Shown: positions 27,896-35,470 of the stretch, piece after piece
How the letters are laid out: each line of letters starts with the position of its first letter
Position numbering within the stretch: position 1 is the first letter of the stretch
Origin: CAZAMB01 sp964501365
Lineage (GTDB): Bacteria > Planctomycetota > Phycisphaerae > UBA1845
Assembly (NCBI GenBank): GCA_964501365.1
Contig: CAZCST010000020.1
Span: 1-64,000 of the forward strand
Direction of reading: 5' to 3'
DNA: 64,000 nt
Notes under the pieces: generated by a model
The model's database searches: none
What the model was told of the DNA's origin: nothing
The model's input: the letters and a program-made list of their open reading frames with translations, nothing else
Translations under genes and position numbers: made by a program

Positions 27896-28387
27896 ATGAC
27901 CGACCAGGATCTGGATACCCCCTCATCTGCTGAAAACGACAAGAAAGTATCGGATTTCGCGAAGAAGCTCATCGTTCGTAGTAACCAGCTCGGACGGGCA
28001 AAAAACCAACTTGCTGATGTATCGCCAGAAAGATATCATGTGACCGGATCGGAGGCCAATGATCCCACCCATGCCGAACTCGCGCGCGCAACGGAGACAA
28101 CACAAGAGGCACCGCAAATGCATAGTCCAAAATCGGATCTAGCTGGTCAGCTCAGGCGTGCCATTGGGGGGTCTGGCCTGACCCGCAACCAGGTCGCAAA
28201 GCAAGCCGGATTGAGTTATTCGGTGATCCACGGCTTCATGGCCGGAACCAAAGACCTCACCCTGAATACTGCTTCACGTATTGCCGCCATTGTGGGACTG
28301 CGATTCGTTAAGAATTCATCGGTGCCTGCGACATCGCCGCGATCGCAAAGAAACCGCAGGTCACTCAAGCAAACGAAGCATATCTAA
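27896..28387 (+). CDS. XRE-family helix-turn-helix regulator
   Basis: A 163-residue protein. Residues about 80-140 hold a Cro/C1-type HTH: LAGQLRRAIGGSGLTRNQVAKQAGLSYSVIHGFMAG, with the recognition helix at the second half, followed by DLTLNTASRIAAIVGLRFV. The N-terminal 75 residues are polar and probably disordered. The basic tail RSQRNRRSLKQTKHI may bind DNA. Twelve bases separate it from the recombinase, so a role in controlling element excision or maintenance is likely but inferred. Confidence 0.8.
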   Translation: MTDQDLDTPSSAENDKKVSDFAKKLIVRSNQLGRAKNQLADVSPERYHVTGSEANDPTHAELARATETTQEAPQMHSPKSDLAGQLRRAIGGSGLTRNQVAKQAGLSYSVIHGFMAGTKDLTLNTASRIAAIVGLRFVKNSSVPATSPRSQRNRRSLKQTKHI

Positions 28388-28399
28388 CGGGAGTTTGCG

Positions 28400-29851
28400 A
28401 TGGGCCGCGTTTACAAACCGAAATACCCGAAAATGCAGATCGTCCGTGGTCCCGACGGAAAGCCGGTCATGGAAACCAGGATTGCCGCGCGCGGTCCGCG
28501 AAAAGGCAGTCCCATTCTAATTCCCAAGCGCACGCCGATATTGGGTCCTGACGGCAAGCCCGTCTACATCGAATCACGAAAGTGGGCGATTGAGTACACC
28601 GATGCAGCCGGCCGACGCCGAACGGCCGGGGCGTACACCGACAAGACCGCCACCACTCAAAAAAATGCATCGATTGAGAAGGCAGTTGCCCGGCAACGCG
28701 AAGGCATCACCGGCGTCGACGTGAAGCACGCGGACACACCGGTCGCCAAGCACATCGCCGCCTGGATCGCCGATCTCGAGCGGGCTGGCCGGTCCCCGAA
28801 TTATGTTCGCAAGGTTAAGGCCCGGATTGAGCGGCTTCAAAAGGAACTCCAATGGGCCCGACCTTCCAATGTTCGAGCTGACCGCTTTTCCGAATGGCTG
28901 GCCGCCGAGGGGCGCAAGGGCAAGAGTCAGCGTACGCTGAATCACTTCCTCGAAGCGGCGACAGCATTCTGTAATTGGGCGTCGGCCCAGCAGCGCATGG
29001 AGTCAAACCCCCTAAAGCACGTGGCGAAAGTGTCTGTGGCCGAGCCGAAGAACAAACGGCGGGCCCTCACCGTGCCCGAATTACAAGAACTCGTGAAAGT
29101 CCATCCTAGTCGGGGCCTCGTTTACCTCACAGCGGCATTGACCGGACTACGCCGCAGCGAGCTCGCACTGTTGAATTGGGGAGACGTCCACCTCGACAGT
29201 CCGCGGCCCTTCATTCAGCTGAGGGCTGCCACTACCAAGTCCAAGCGGGCCGACGTCATAGCCGTGAATGACGAAATCGCGGGGCAGCTCGCCGTCGCCA
29301 GGCCCAAGGACTGGAAGGTGGAGGCCCGTGTGTTTGCGTCGATCCCTAAATCGAGCACGTTTGCCACCGATCTGAAGGCCGCGGGGCTCGAACGCGACTT
29401 GGACGGGAAGCGGGCCGACTTTCACTCGCTGCGCGTCACGCACGCCACGCTGCTGGCCACCAGCGGCGTCTCCGTCCGCGAGGCCATGGAGCAGATGCGG
29501 CACACGGACATCCGGCTGACGACGAAGGTCTACACCGACCCCCGCCTTTTCGATTTGAACCGCGCCGTCAACACACTCCCAAGAATCGTTGGTGCCGAGC
29601 CTGGCCAGGAACGTGCCCGCGCCACGGGCACAAATGGCGCCAATCCGAACATACGCTCTGACATACGCAAAGAGTTGGCCGCACCTGGCCGGAAGGGGTC
29701 AAAAACGCCGTTTTTGTGCCACGACGATGACACAAAAGAAAATGCAGTAAACGCCTTAAAACAAGGCATTTCCTGCATTTCCGATCCATGGAGGCGGGGG
29801 GAATCGAACCCCCGTCCCGCGACAGCGTCAAAGGTGCCTCTACGTGCGTAG
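28400..29851 (+). CDS. tyrosine recombinase/integrase reading into ssrA
   Basis: A 483-residue site-specific recombinase. A SAM-like core-binding domain (about 105-200) precedes the catalytic domain (about 215-400). Catalytic residues are visible: R251 in LTGLRRSEL, H342-x-x-R345 in HSLRVTHATLL, H369 in RHTDIRL and nucleophile Y378 in KVYTD. The last roughly 20 codons (from WRRGESNPRP) and the stop are supplied by the antisense strand of the ssrA 3' end, the typical result of integration into an RNA gene. This C-terminal tail is therefore made by the junction, and the excised form would end differently. It is expected to catalyse integration and excision at the tmRNA 3' end. Confidence 0.92.
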   Translation: MGRVYKPKYPKMQIVRGPDGKPVMETRIAARGPRKGSPILIPKRTPILGPDGKPVYIESRKWAIEYTDAAGRRRTAGAYTDKTATTQKNASIEKAVARQREGITGVDVKHADTPVAKHIAAWIADLERAGRSPNYVRKVKARIERLQKELQWARPSNVRADRFSEWLAAEGRKGKSQRTLNHFLEAATAFCNWASAQQRMESNPLKHVAKVSVAEPKNKRRALTVPELQELVKVHPSRGLVYLTAALTGLRRSELALLNWGDVHLDSPRPFIQLRAATTKSKRADVIAVNDEIAGQLAVARPKDWKVEARVFASIPKSSTFATDLKAAGLERDLDGKRADFHSLRVTHATLLATSGVSVREAMEQMRHTDIRLTTKVYTDPRLFDLNRAVNTLPRIVGAEPGQERARATGTNGANPNIRSDIRKELAAPGRKGSKTPFLCHDDDTKENAVNALKQGISCISDPWRRGESNPRPATASKVPLRA

Positions 29852-30137
29852 TCGGTCGTTTGATCTCGCGGCCACAAGCGCCCACCGACAGGCTCTCGTG
29901 TCCGCCAGCCCGACTGTTTTCTCGCCGCAACGCGGTCAGGCGTCGTTTCGCGGCCAGCCCACTAGCGGCGCCTCGCGGAATAGTGGACGTCTCCCGCGAG
30001 ACGGGCTACCAGTTTTTAGGCAGCCATGGCGTAATTGTTGCCATTTAAGTTTTTTCGCCAGGTGTTTTACGAGGCCTCCTGACCACCTCGGCACGCCACA
30101 TCCTTCTCTACTTGCCCGGTCGAATCCTTTCGCCCCC
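29789..30137 (-). ncRNA. ssrA: transfer-messenger RNA (tmRNA)
   Basis: The 349-base RNA starts GGGGGCGAAAGGATTCGACC (5' end at 30137), the hallmark of tmRNA, and ends with a T-arm GGGGGTTCGATTCCCCC and an acceptor strand that pairs with the 5' end (7 pairs, one G-U). CCA is not encoded. The tag frame at 30016-30042 reads GNNYAMAA then TAA; the AMAA end is typical of proteolysis tags. The exact resume codon is uncertain, so the tag could be longer upstream. tmRNA rescues stalled ribosomes with SmpB. The 3' end is the integration target of the recombinase gene at 28400-29851. Confidence 0.95.
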
Positions 30138-30142
30138 TCGTC

Positions 30143-30172
30143 GAATTACGAATTTCAAAGTTCAAAGTTCAA
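30143..30172 (-). promoter_or_regulatory. candidate ssrA promoter
   Basis: On the minus strand TTGAAC (30167-30172), an 18-base spacer and TAATTC (30143-30148) sit so that transcription would begin exactly at the tmRNA 5' end (-35 and -10 positions). The upstream DNA has the short tandem unit TTCAAAG. Confidence 0.5.
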
Positions 30173-30260
30173 TTTCCGCTTCGACAAGCACCTTACATCA
30201 TAGCTCACGTTTCAACGAAAGACCATCGAATCAAGGTTCGATACCGGCAAATCCGCCTTT

Positions 30261-31088
30261 CTAGCCTAGACGGTTTGCCCGCAATGTCTTGCCGCCCATC
30301 ACTACAGAAGAGGACTTGGCCCGACCATCGACCACCTCAAACGAAAATCGAACGCTCTTCGCCCCGGCCGGATGAAGCGAACCGTCCGGCAATAGCGAGA
30401 GATTGCGGGGAACTCCACCTGCGCCCTGCACGGCCAATCCCAGCTTGTTCGTCAAAATCTCGAATCGCGCAGGATCTGGCCCGGCGGTTTCATATCGGCC
30501 AGTAATTGCATCGATAGTTTCCTTGGGAATACTCGTTGCAATGGACTCCGTTTCGCCGATTTCCTTTAGATAGTCTCGCACTCCGGCCGCGGCATCACCG
30601 CCGACTTTGGCGTGGTGGAACAGATTGAGCCCGTGCGGACCCGCCGACTTTCGCAACTCCGGCTGTGCAGTAAGCATGGCCTTCACGACCTCGACGCGCC
30701 CCAGCATGGCGAATGAAAAAACGGTCGGCCGCGCACCGTGTTCCAACAGAAACAAAGCGATATCGCAATTGCCCACGTGCGAAGCCGCATCGATAGGAGA
30801 TTCCCAGTCGCCAAAGCCCCAGTCCCAAGACGCCTTGGCCAATTCAGGATAAGCCGTAACCAATTCCTTAACGCGGTCGAATTTTCCGTGCGAGGCCCCC
30901 ACCACTTCTTCCACGAGCTTCGGGTCCTGCCGGGGAAAACCATCAGCACCTGCAGCAGGTGGAGCGCTGGAGCCTGAGCCGGCCGGCTGGGCATTCGCAC
31001 CACCGCCGAGTGCCAACCATCCGGCACCAGCCGCAAGAGCTGCTCCATCCAACATGAAGAATCGACGAGTGAATACCGGTCTGGCCAT
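30261..31088 (-). CDS. Tat-exported ankyrin-repeat protein
   Basis: A 275-residue protein. ATG 31088 is chosen because AAGGAGG lies 5 bases upstream; the longer frame begins inside that site. The N-terminus MARPVFTRRFFMLDGAALAAGAG is a twin-arginine-type signal (RRFFM then a hydrophobic stretch). Residues about 60-160 form degenerate ankyrin repeats (GKFDRVKELVTAYPEL, ESPIDAASHVGNCDIALFLLEHGA, LGRVEVVKAMLTAQPEL). The C-terminal 90 residues look like a small beta domain. Ankyrin repeats mediate protein contacts; the partner is unknown. It lies between ssrA and tRNA-Leu. Confidence 0.82.
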   Translation of the reverse strand: MARPVFTRRFFMLDGAALAAGAGWLALGGGANAQPAGSGSSAPPAAGADGFPRQDPKLVEEVVGASHGKFDRVKELVTAYPELAKASWDWGFGDWESPIDAASHVGNCDIALFLLEHGARPTVFSFAMLGRVEVVKAMLTAQPELRKSAGPHGLNLFHHAKVGGDAAAGVRDYLKEIGETESIATSIPKETIDAITGRYETAGPDPARFEILTNKLGLAVQGAGGVPRNLSLLPDGSLHPAGAKSVRFSFEVVDGRAKSSSVVMGGKTLRANRLG

Positions 31089-31213
31089 CGCTGCCTCCTT
31101 CAAAACAAGATCAAGTGCTCTTGTTTTATCAGAGTCGCGTGTCCAGGAATGTCACAAGTTGTGATTTCGCGTCTTCTTTTTCGAACCTGGAGCTTTTTGT
31201 TTCGAACTTCTAC

Positions 31214-31297
31214 TGCGGCTGAGAGGACTCGAACCTCCACGTCCTTTCGGACACAAGATCCTAAATCTTGCGCGTCTGCCAATTCCGCCACAACCGC
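31214..31297 (-). tRNA. tRNA-Leu (anticodon TAG)
   Basis: An 84-base class II tRNA. The acceptor stem GCGGTTG pairs with CAGCCGC (one G-U), the anticodon stem CAAGA/TCTTG encloses the loop TTTAGGA, a variable arm is present, and the T-arm is GGAGG-TTCGAGT-CCTCT. CCA is not encoded. A degenerate copy of its 5' half occurs at 32613-32648. Confidence 0.95.
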
Positions 31298-31406
31298 TGC
31301 GCCGCCGTATACGCCGGGATTGTAGTCCGGGAAAACCTTGAAAGCACGTTTGCACATGCGGTGGTGAGTACATCATGGCGAATGCAAAATGCGGAATGCA
31401 AACGAA

Positions 31407-31435
31407 TTGGATGTTGCCGGGTAATTGGTTATACT
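31407..31435 (+). promoter_or_regulatory. candidate hicBA promoter, leaderless
   Basis: TTGGAT (31407-31412), a 17-base spacer and TATACT (31430-31435) match a sigma-70 promoter at 4 and 5 of 6 positions. The predicted start of transcription falls at about 31442, the GTG start codon of hicB, which has no ribosome binding site. Confidence 0.45.
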
Positions 31436-31441
31436 CCATCC

Positions 31442-31666
31442 GTGACCACCTATCGTTATACGATCATTCTCGATCCAGAGCCCGATGGCGGCTATCACGT
31501 ATTTTGTCCCGCGCTGAAAGGTTGCCATTCCCAAGGCGACACCCTGGATGAGGCCGTCGAAAATATCCGAGAGGCCATGGAGGTGTACCTCGAAAGCGTC
31601 GCAGCGCACGGCGAACCCATTCCGAAGGAAGACCTGGTCATCAGGCCAGTCGAGGTAGCGATATGA
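31442..31666 (+). CDS. hicB: HicB-family antitoxin
   Basis: A 74-residue protein with the HicB partial RNase H-like fold: YTIILDPEPDGGYHVFCPALKGCHSQGDTLDEAVENIREAMEVYL is nearly textbook for the family. The GTG at 31442 is taken as start because the homology begins right there; an open frame extends upstream into the tRNA-Leu region but has no family similarity. It neutralises the HicA toxin and usually represses the operon. It has no separate C-terminal DNA-binding domain, so autoregulation would need other residues or partners. It overlaps hicA by ATGA. Confidence 0.9.
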   Translation: MTTYRYTIILDPEPDGGYHVFCPALKGCHSQGDTLDEAVENIREAMEVYLESVAAHGEPIPKEDLVIRPVEVAI

Positions 31667-31890
31667 GCAAGCTTCCGAGCGTTACCGCTCGGGACGTGGT
31701 CCGGATCGCTGAGAGGCTCGGGTTTGCTTTCGATCGACAGAAAGGCAGCCACGCGATTTACTTCCGTGCATCCGACAAGCGCCGCCTTGTCATCCCCGTT
31801 CACAAAGGACGCGACCTAAAACCGGGAACACTGCGCGGACTGATCGACGACATGGGCTTAACGGTCGAAGAATTCGTGGCCTATCTCTGA
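31663..31890 (+). CDS. hicA: HicA-family mRNA interferase toxin
   Basis: A 75-residue toxin of the dsRBD-like HicA family. It binds and cleaves mRNA when the HicB antitoxin is lost. The catalytic His is H30 in QKGSHAIY; the LKPGTLRGLIDDMGLTVEEF helix is the usual C-terminus. The length fits the family. The ATG overlaps the hicB TGA, giving coupled translation. The gene order is antitoxin before toxin, the reverse of the classical order. The pair sits between tRNA-Leu and a decayed tRNA-Leu copy. Confidence 0.92.
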   Translation: MSKLPSVTARDVVRIAERLGFAFDRQKGSHAIYFRASDKRRLVIPVHKGRDLKPGTLRGLIDDMGLTVEEFVAYL

Positions 31891-31992
31891 ATCACAACGT
31901 TCCGGCCCTTGCACCTGCCAGATGCCGAGAGATTTCGGGTCTTTGCGGAGGTGCATGGGGGTCGATCACTTATTCGTCATGCTATGGGTGCC

Positions 31993-32487
31993 TCAAGGTT
32001 TAGGATTTGCGGCAGGGAAGTCGTTGCAAAATTCGTCAACTGCTTGAAGCGTCAAGTCTCTGATAGCTTCAAAGGTGGCCGGCCCGTTTTTTACTTCCAT
32101 TCTGTCGTCCGTCCACCACGAGCGAACCAACGTCGTGCGTCCGTTTCGCGCGAGCGTCGCCATTTCGAAAAGCTCGACCCCTGTCTTCGCCAAAGTACTA
32201 CCGTTCCGCAGATCGACAACCGACGAATAAAATTGCAACAGTGGAGCTTGGCCGTCCTTTGATATAGGAATACCGTTTTGCCGAAGCCTCAATTCGACGA
32301 CCACCTGCAATTTGCCGCCATCATCGACCAATCTAAACAGCCGAGCATTGACATCTACCGCCGGGAGGGAAGCAAGTGCGGACCTCTTCATTTGGCGCAC
32401 TATTTCGGACGACTCTTTGGGGTCTGAAGCTACCACTACGGAAAGCGTGAACGCCAAGAAAACGATCCACATTTTGCGAGTTGACAT
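31993..32487 (-). CDS. small secreted hypothetical protein
   Basis: A 164-residue protein beginning MSTRKMWIVFLAFTLSVVVAS, a signal peptide with cleavage near VVAS-D. ATG 32487 is chosen over an upstream codon because GGGAGGGG lies upstream and the signal peptide starts there. The mature part is a mixed alpha/beta domain resembling the YcfL/LpoB-type small periplasmic fold only in general style (DVNARLFRLVDDGGKLQVVVELRLR ... VDLRNGSTLAKTGVEL). I recognise no family. It is convergent with hicA. Confidence 0.6.
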   Translation of the reverse strand: MSTRKMWIVFLAFTLSVVVASDPKESSEIVRQMKRSALASLPAVDVNARLFRLVDDGGKLQVVVELRLRQNGIPISKDGQAPLLQFYSSVVDLRNGSTLAKTGVELFEMATLARNGRTTLVRSWWTDDRMEVKNGPATFEAIRDLTLQAVDEFCNDFPAANPKP

Positions 32488-32612
32488 AATCCTAACCCCT
32501 CCCGTACATTTCAAGCCGTCAAATGTCCCGAATGATTCGGGATGCCAGAAGCGTCTGGCTTGCGGTGACCACTGAAATCACGCTTCATCTTCGAAGCCCT
32601 GCCGAAATGGTT

Positions 32613-32648
32613 CAAATCTTGCCTGTTTGTCAATTCCACCACAACCGC
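32613..32648 (-). pseudogene. degenerate 5' half of a tRNA-Leu
   Basis: Thirty of 36 bases match positions 31262-31297, the 5' half (acceptor 5' strand to anticodon) of tRNA-Leu(TAG), in the same orientation. The copy keeps the acceptor strand (reads GCGGTTGTGG on the minus strand) but has changes in the D-arm and nothing recognisable for the 3' half. It may be a remnant of an attachment site or of a tandem tRNA copy. Confidence 0.6.
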
Positions 32649-32781
32649 ACCCGCGGCTGATTATTTGTCACGGTAGCCGAAAAAGACTGTGCGAAACAAT
32701 ACCACTCGCAGCAAGTGTTCAAGAACCGAAGGTTTAGCTCGCTTCATATTCAAGCAGAATTCCGTATATACTTGGCCGCCG

Positions 32782-33480
32782 ATGAATCTCTACGTCGGCA
32801 CCAGCGGGTATTCGTACAAGGAATGGAAGGGGTCGTTCTATCCCGAAAAGTTATCCGCCAAGAAAATGCTCAGCTATTACGGCGAGCTGTTTCGCACGGT
32901 CGAGATCAACAACTCGTTCTATCAAATGCCCAAGCCTGCCGTCCTGGAGGCGTGGGCCGCCGAGGTGCCCGCCGATTTCAAGTTCATCCTCAAAGCGCCG
33001 CAGCGGATCACTCATTTCCAACGGCTCAAAAACTCCGGCGAAGCCGTGGAAGAATTACTCGACGTGGCCAAGCTATTGAAGAAGCGATTGGGACCAATCC
33101 TGTTTCAGTTGCGGTCGGACATGAAAAAGGATGCGATACGGCTGGGCGATTTTCTCAAGTTGCTGCCCAAAGGCCGCGCCGCCTTCGAGTTCCGTCATGC
33201 CACATGGTTCGACGACGAAATCTTCGGGTTGTTGCGCAAGCGCCGCGCCGCGCTCTGCATCGCCGAGGCGGAAGACGGTCCGAAAGTTCCCTTCGTATCG
33301 ACTGCCGACTTTGGCTACATCCGCCTGCGGCGGCCGGACTATGGCGACGCGGAGTTAAAGACGTGGGTGAAGCGCGTGCAACGGCAGGATTGGAAAAACG
33401 CTTTCGTATTTTTCAAGCACGAAGATTCCGGCAAGGGGCCGCAGATGGCCAAACGGTTTCTCGAACTGTCCGCTTCGTAG
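32782..33480 (+). CDS. DUF72 (YecE-like) family protein
   Basis: A 232-residue TIM-barrel-like protein. The start MNLYVGTSGYSYKEWKGSFYP is diagnostic for DUF72; other family landmarks are VEINNSFYQMP, FKFILKAPQRITH, FEFRHATWF and FVFFKHEDSGKGP. The biochemical activity of this family is not established. ATG 32782 is set by the homology; the open frame upstream has no similarity. It is often found near stress or DNA-repair genes, which fits its neighbours here. Confidence 0.9.
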   Translation: MNLYVGTSGYSYKEWKGSFYPEKLSAKKMLSYYGELFRTVEINNSFYQMPKPAVLEAWAAEVPADFKFILKAPQRITHFQRLKNSGEAVEELLDVAKLLKKRLGPILFQLRSDMKKDAIRLGDFLKLLPKGRAAFEFRHATWFDDEIFGLLRKRRAALCIAEAEDGPKVPFVSTADFGYIRLRRPDYGDAELKTWVKRVQRQDWKNAFVFFKHEDSGKGPQMAKRFLELSAS

Positions 33481-33707
33481 CAGTTCGGAAGGAACTACGC
33501 GGCGAAATGCAATCGAATTCGTTTTTCTGATCTCGCGCTGACGACCGTTTAACCCTTTCTCGGTGCCCGGCAGACGATCAGTTTCCTGGCTGATACACGA
33601 TGATAACGCATGATCCACACAACTTGAGGTCTTGTTGAACCCGATGATTCTTCCTTGAAGGCGCAACACAGACCCAATCGAAGCATCAGCCTGGTCCCTC
33701 GAATCAT

Positions 33708-35282
33708 TCATGAATCGTGTGCGGCAGGCCCACCGCAATTGAGTGCTGTTGCACTCGGAGCCAACACGCTCGATGTAATGTTGCCTGATTCAGCGGCGCG
33801 CTGAATCCCCCGAATCATCCCCGAAAAGACGATTCCATGCAGCGGAGCGACCGCGTACCAGTACAGCAGGCCACACAGGCCTCGGGGCTTGAATCTCGCC
33901 GTCTGAACCAGCGTTGATCGTTGTGAACTGCCCGCTGCGGGCGTGACCTCGAACGTCAGAGTGGCCAGTCCGGGCAGCCACATCTCGGCACGCAGCTCGA
34001 GCTTCCCGTCCTCTTCAATTGCCGTCACGCGCCAGAAGTCAAGTGCCTCGCCGTACGCGAGCTTTTCGGGATCTCGCCGGCCGCGGCGCAGTCCAGGCCC
34101 TCCGACGAGTCGATCGAGGATCCCGCGCATCCGCCACAGCCAATCCGCCGCGTAATACCCGTTGTCACCGCCGATGCGACAGAACGCGCGAAACACCCGC
34201 TCGACTGGCGCTGCAACATCCGTTATTCGGCGGTCCACGAACACCTTGCCTCCCGCCCACTCGGGGTCGCCAGGAATGGGTCCGGCGTCCGACCATGCAG
34301 TCTCCACTTGCGCGGTCGCGATATTGCCCAATGCCGCATCGATCGCCTCGCGTACGGTCAGCAGACGCTGCGGCATCAACCGCGCGGCTTCGTCATCGCG
34401 GCACACGACACGGTTGCGCAGACCTTCTGTCAGAGGTCGGGCGATACGATGGCTGATTGGCGTTACGAGGTGAATCCATAGCGAACTCAAGCGCGGTGTG
34501 AGCACTGGCACAGGGAAAATCACACGCCGACGCAGGCCTAGTGCCTCGGCCATCACTTCCATGATCTCGCGGTAGGTGAGGATGTCGGCGCCCCCAATAT
34601 CCAGAGTCCTTCCGATAGTTTCAGGAGTTTGCAGGCAGGCGACGAGGTAGTGCAAGACATTGCGGATGGCGATGGGCTGCGATTGCGTCTTGACCCAGCG
34701 CGGAGTGACCATGATCGGAAGTCGCTCCACGAGGTAGCGTAGAATTTCGAACGACGCCGAGCCCGAGCCGATGATCATCGCCGCACGCAGTACGGTCACC
34801 GGGACGGACGTCGAAGCCAGAGCAGCTTCGACTTCTCGCCGTGAGGTCAAATGCTCGCTTAGTCCCGCCCCGGTTTCCCCCAACCCCCCGAGGTAGATGA
34901 TGCGTTTCAAGCCCGCTCGCTGGGCGGCCCGTGCGAAGATTTCCGCGAGGGTGCGGTCGTGGTCGCGATAGGCGGGACCCACCGCCATCATCGAGTGGAT
35001 GAGGTAATAGGCGACGGCGCAGCCCTGCATAGCGTGAACAAGTTCGTCCTCGTTCTCCGCAGACCCCTCCACAATCTGCACAGCGGGGTGCTTCGCCCAA
35101 AGTCGACTGCTGAGTTTACGCGGCGAGCGAACCAGGCACCGCACCGGGTAACCGGCTTCGAGCAAACGCGGAACCAACCGACCGCCGATATAGCCAGTGG
35201 CGCCGGTCACCAAAACCAACGGCTGCGAGCCGCCTTCGGTCGGAGTCACTTGCATCGTTTGGTTTGTCACAGATTCCGCCAT
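33708..35282 (-). CDS. SDR-type NAD(P)-binding protein with C-terminal DUF2867 domain
   Basis: A 524-residue fusion. Residues about 20-330 form an atypical short-chain dehydrogenase/epimerase domain with the dinucleotide motif TGATGYIGGRL. Residues about 345-520 form a DUF2867/SRPBCC-like domain (DVAAPVERVFRAFCRIGG...YYAADWLWRMRGILDRLVGGPGLRRGRRDP). Family members are often called NAD-dependent epimerases, but no substrate is firmly assigned. ATG 35282 has only a weak ribosome binding site; a Met nine codons further is possible. The open frame 5' of it is spurious because it overlaps the ion-channel remnant in another frame. Confidence 0.85.
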   Translation of the reverse strand: MAESVTNQTMQVTPTEGGSQPLVLVTGATGYIGGRLVPRLLEAGYPVRCLVRSPRKLSSRLWAKHPAVQIVEGSAENEDELVHAMQGCAVAYYLIHSMMAVGPAYRDHDRTLAEIFARAAQRAGLKRIIYLGGLGETGAGLSEHLTSRREVEAALASTSVPVTVLRAAMIIGSGSASFEILRYLVERLPIMVTPRWVKTQSQPIAIRNVLHYLVACLQTPETIGRTLDIGGADILTYREIMEVMAEALGLRRRVIFPVPVLTPRLSSLWIHLVTPISHRIARPLTEGLRNRVVCRDDEAARLMPQRLLTVREAIDAALGNIATAQVETAWSDAGPIPGDPEWAGGKVFVDRRITDVAAPVERVFRAFCRIGGDNGYYAADWLWRMRGILDRLVGGPGLRRGRRDPEKLAYGEALDFWRVTAIEEDGKLELRAEMWLPGLATLTFEVTPAAGSSQRSTLVQTARFKPRGLCGLLYWYAVAPLHGIVFSGMIRGIQRAAESGNITSSVLAPSATALNCGGPAAHDS

Positions 35283-35320
35283 TGGGGGATCCGAAGCCGC
35301 TTCAAGTAATTGAAACCGAT

Positions 35321-35470
35321 TCAGTTGAGCACAAAGAGCGGCCCGCCCGCAGATTGCATGAGCCGTGGGGAGGACTCCGGTCCCATGATGACCGCGTAGA
35401 GGATGATCACGCCGATGATCGCGTTCTGGAAGAGGGCGTTGGTTGCGATACGCTTGCAAAAGCCAATCAC
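35321..35470 (-). pseudogene. truncated voltage-gated ion channel, only the first membrane helix left
   Basis: A 49-codon frame starts with GTG at 35470, which overlaps the TGA of terC. It reads VIGFCKRIATNALFQNAIIG followed by VIILYAVIMG, the usual start of bacterial voltage-gated sodium/ion-transport channels (cytoplasmic lead, then S1). The frame stops after the S1 loop (FVLN then TGA) and no S2-S6 or pore segment follows in any frame before the next gene. The coupling to terC suggests that it was once an intact second gene of that operon. Confidence 0.6.
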
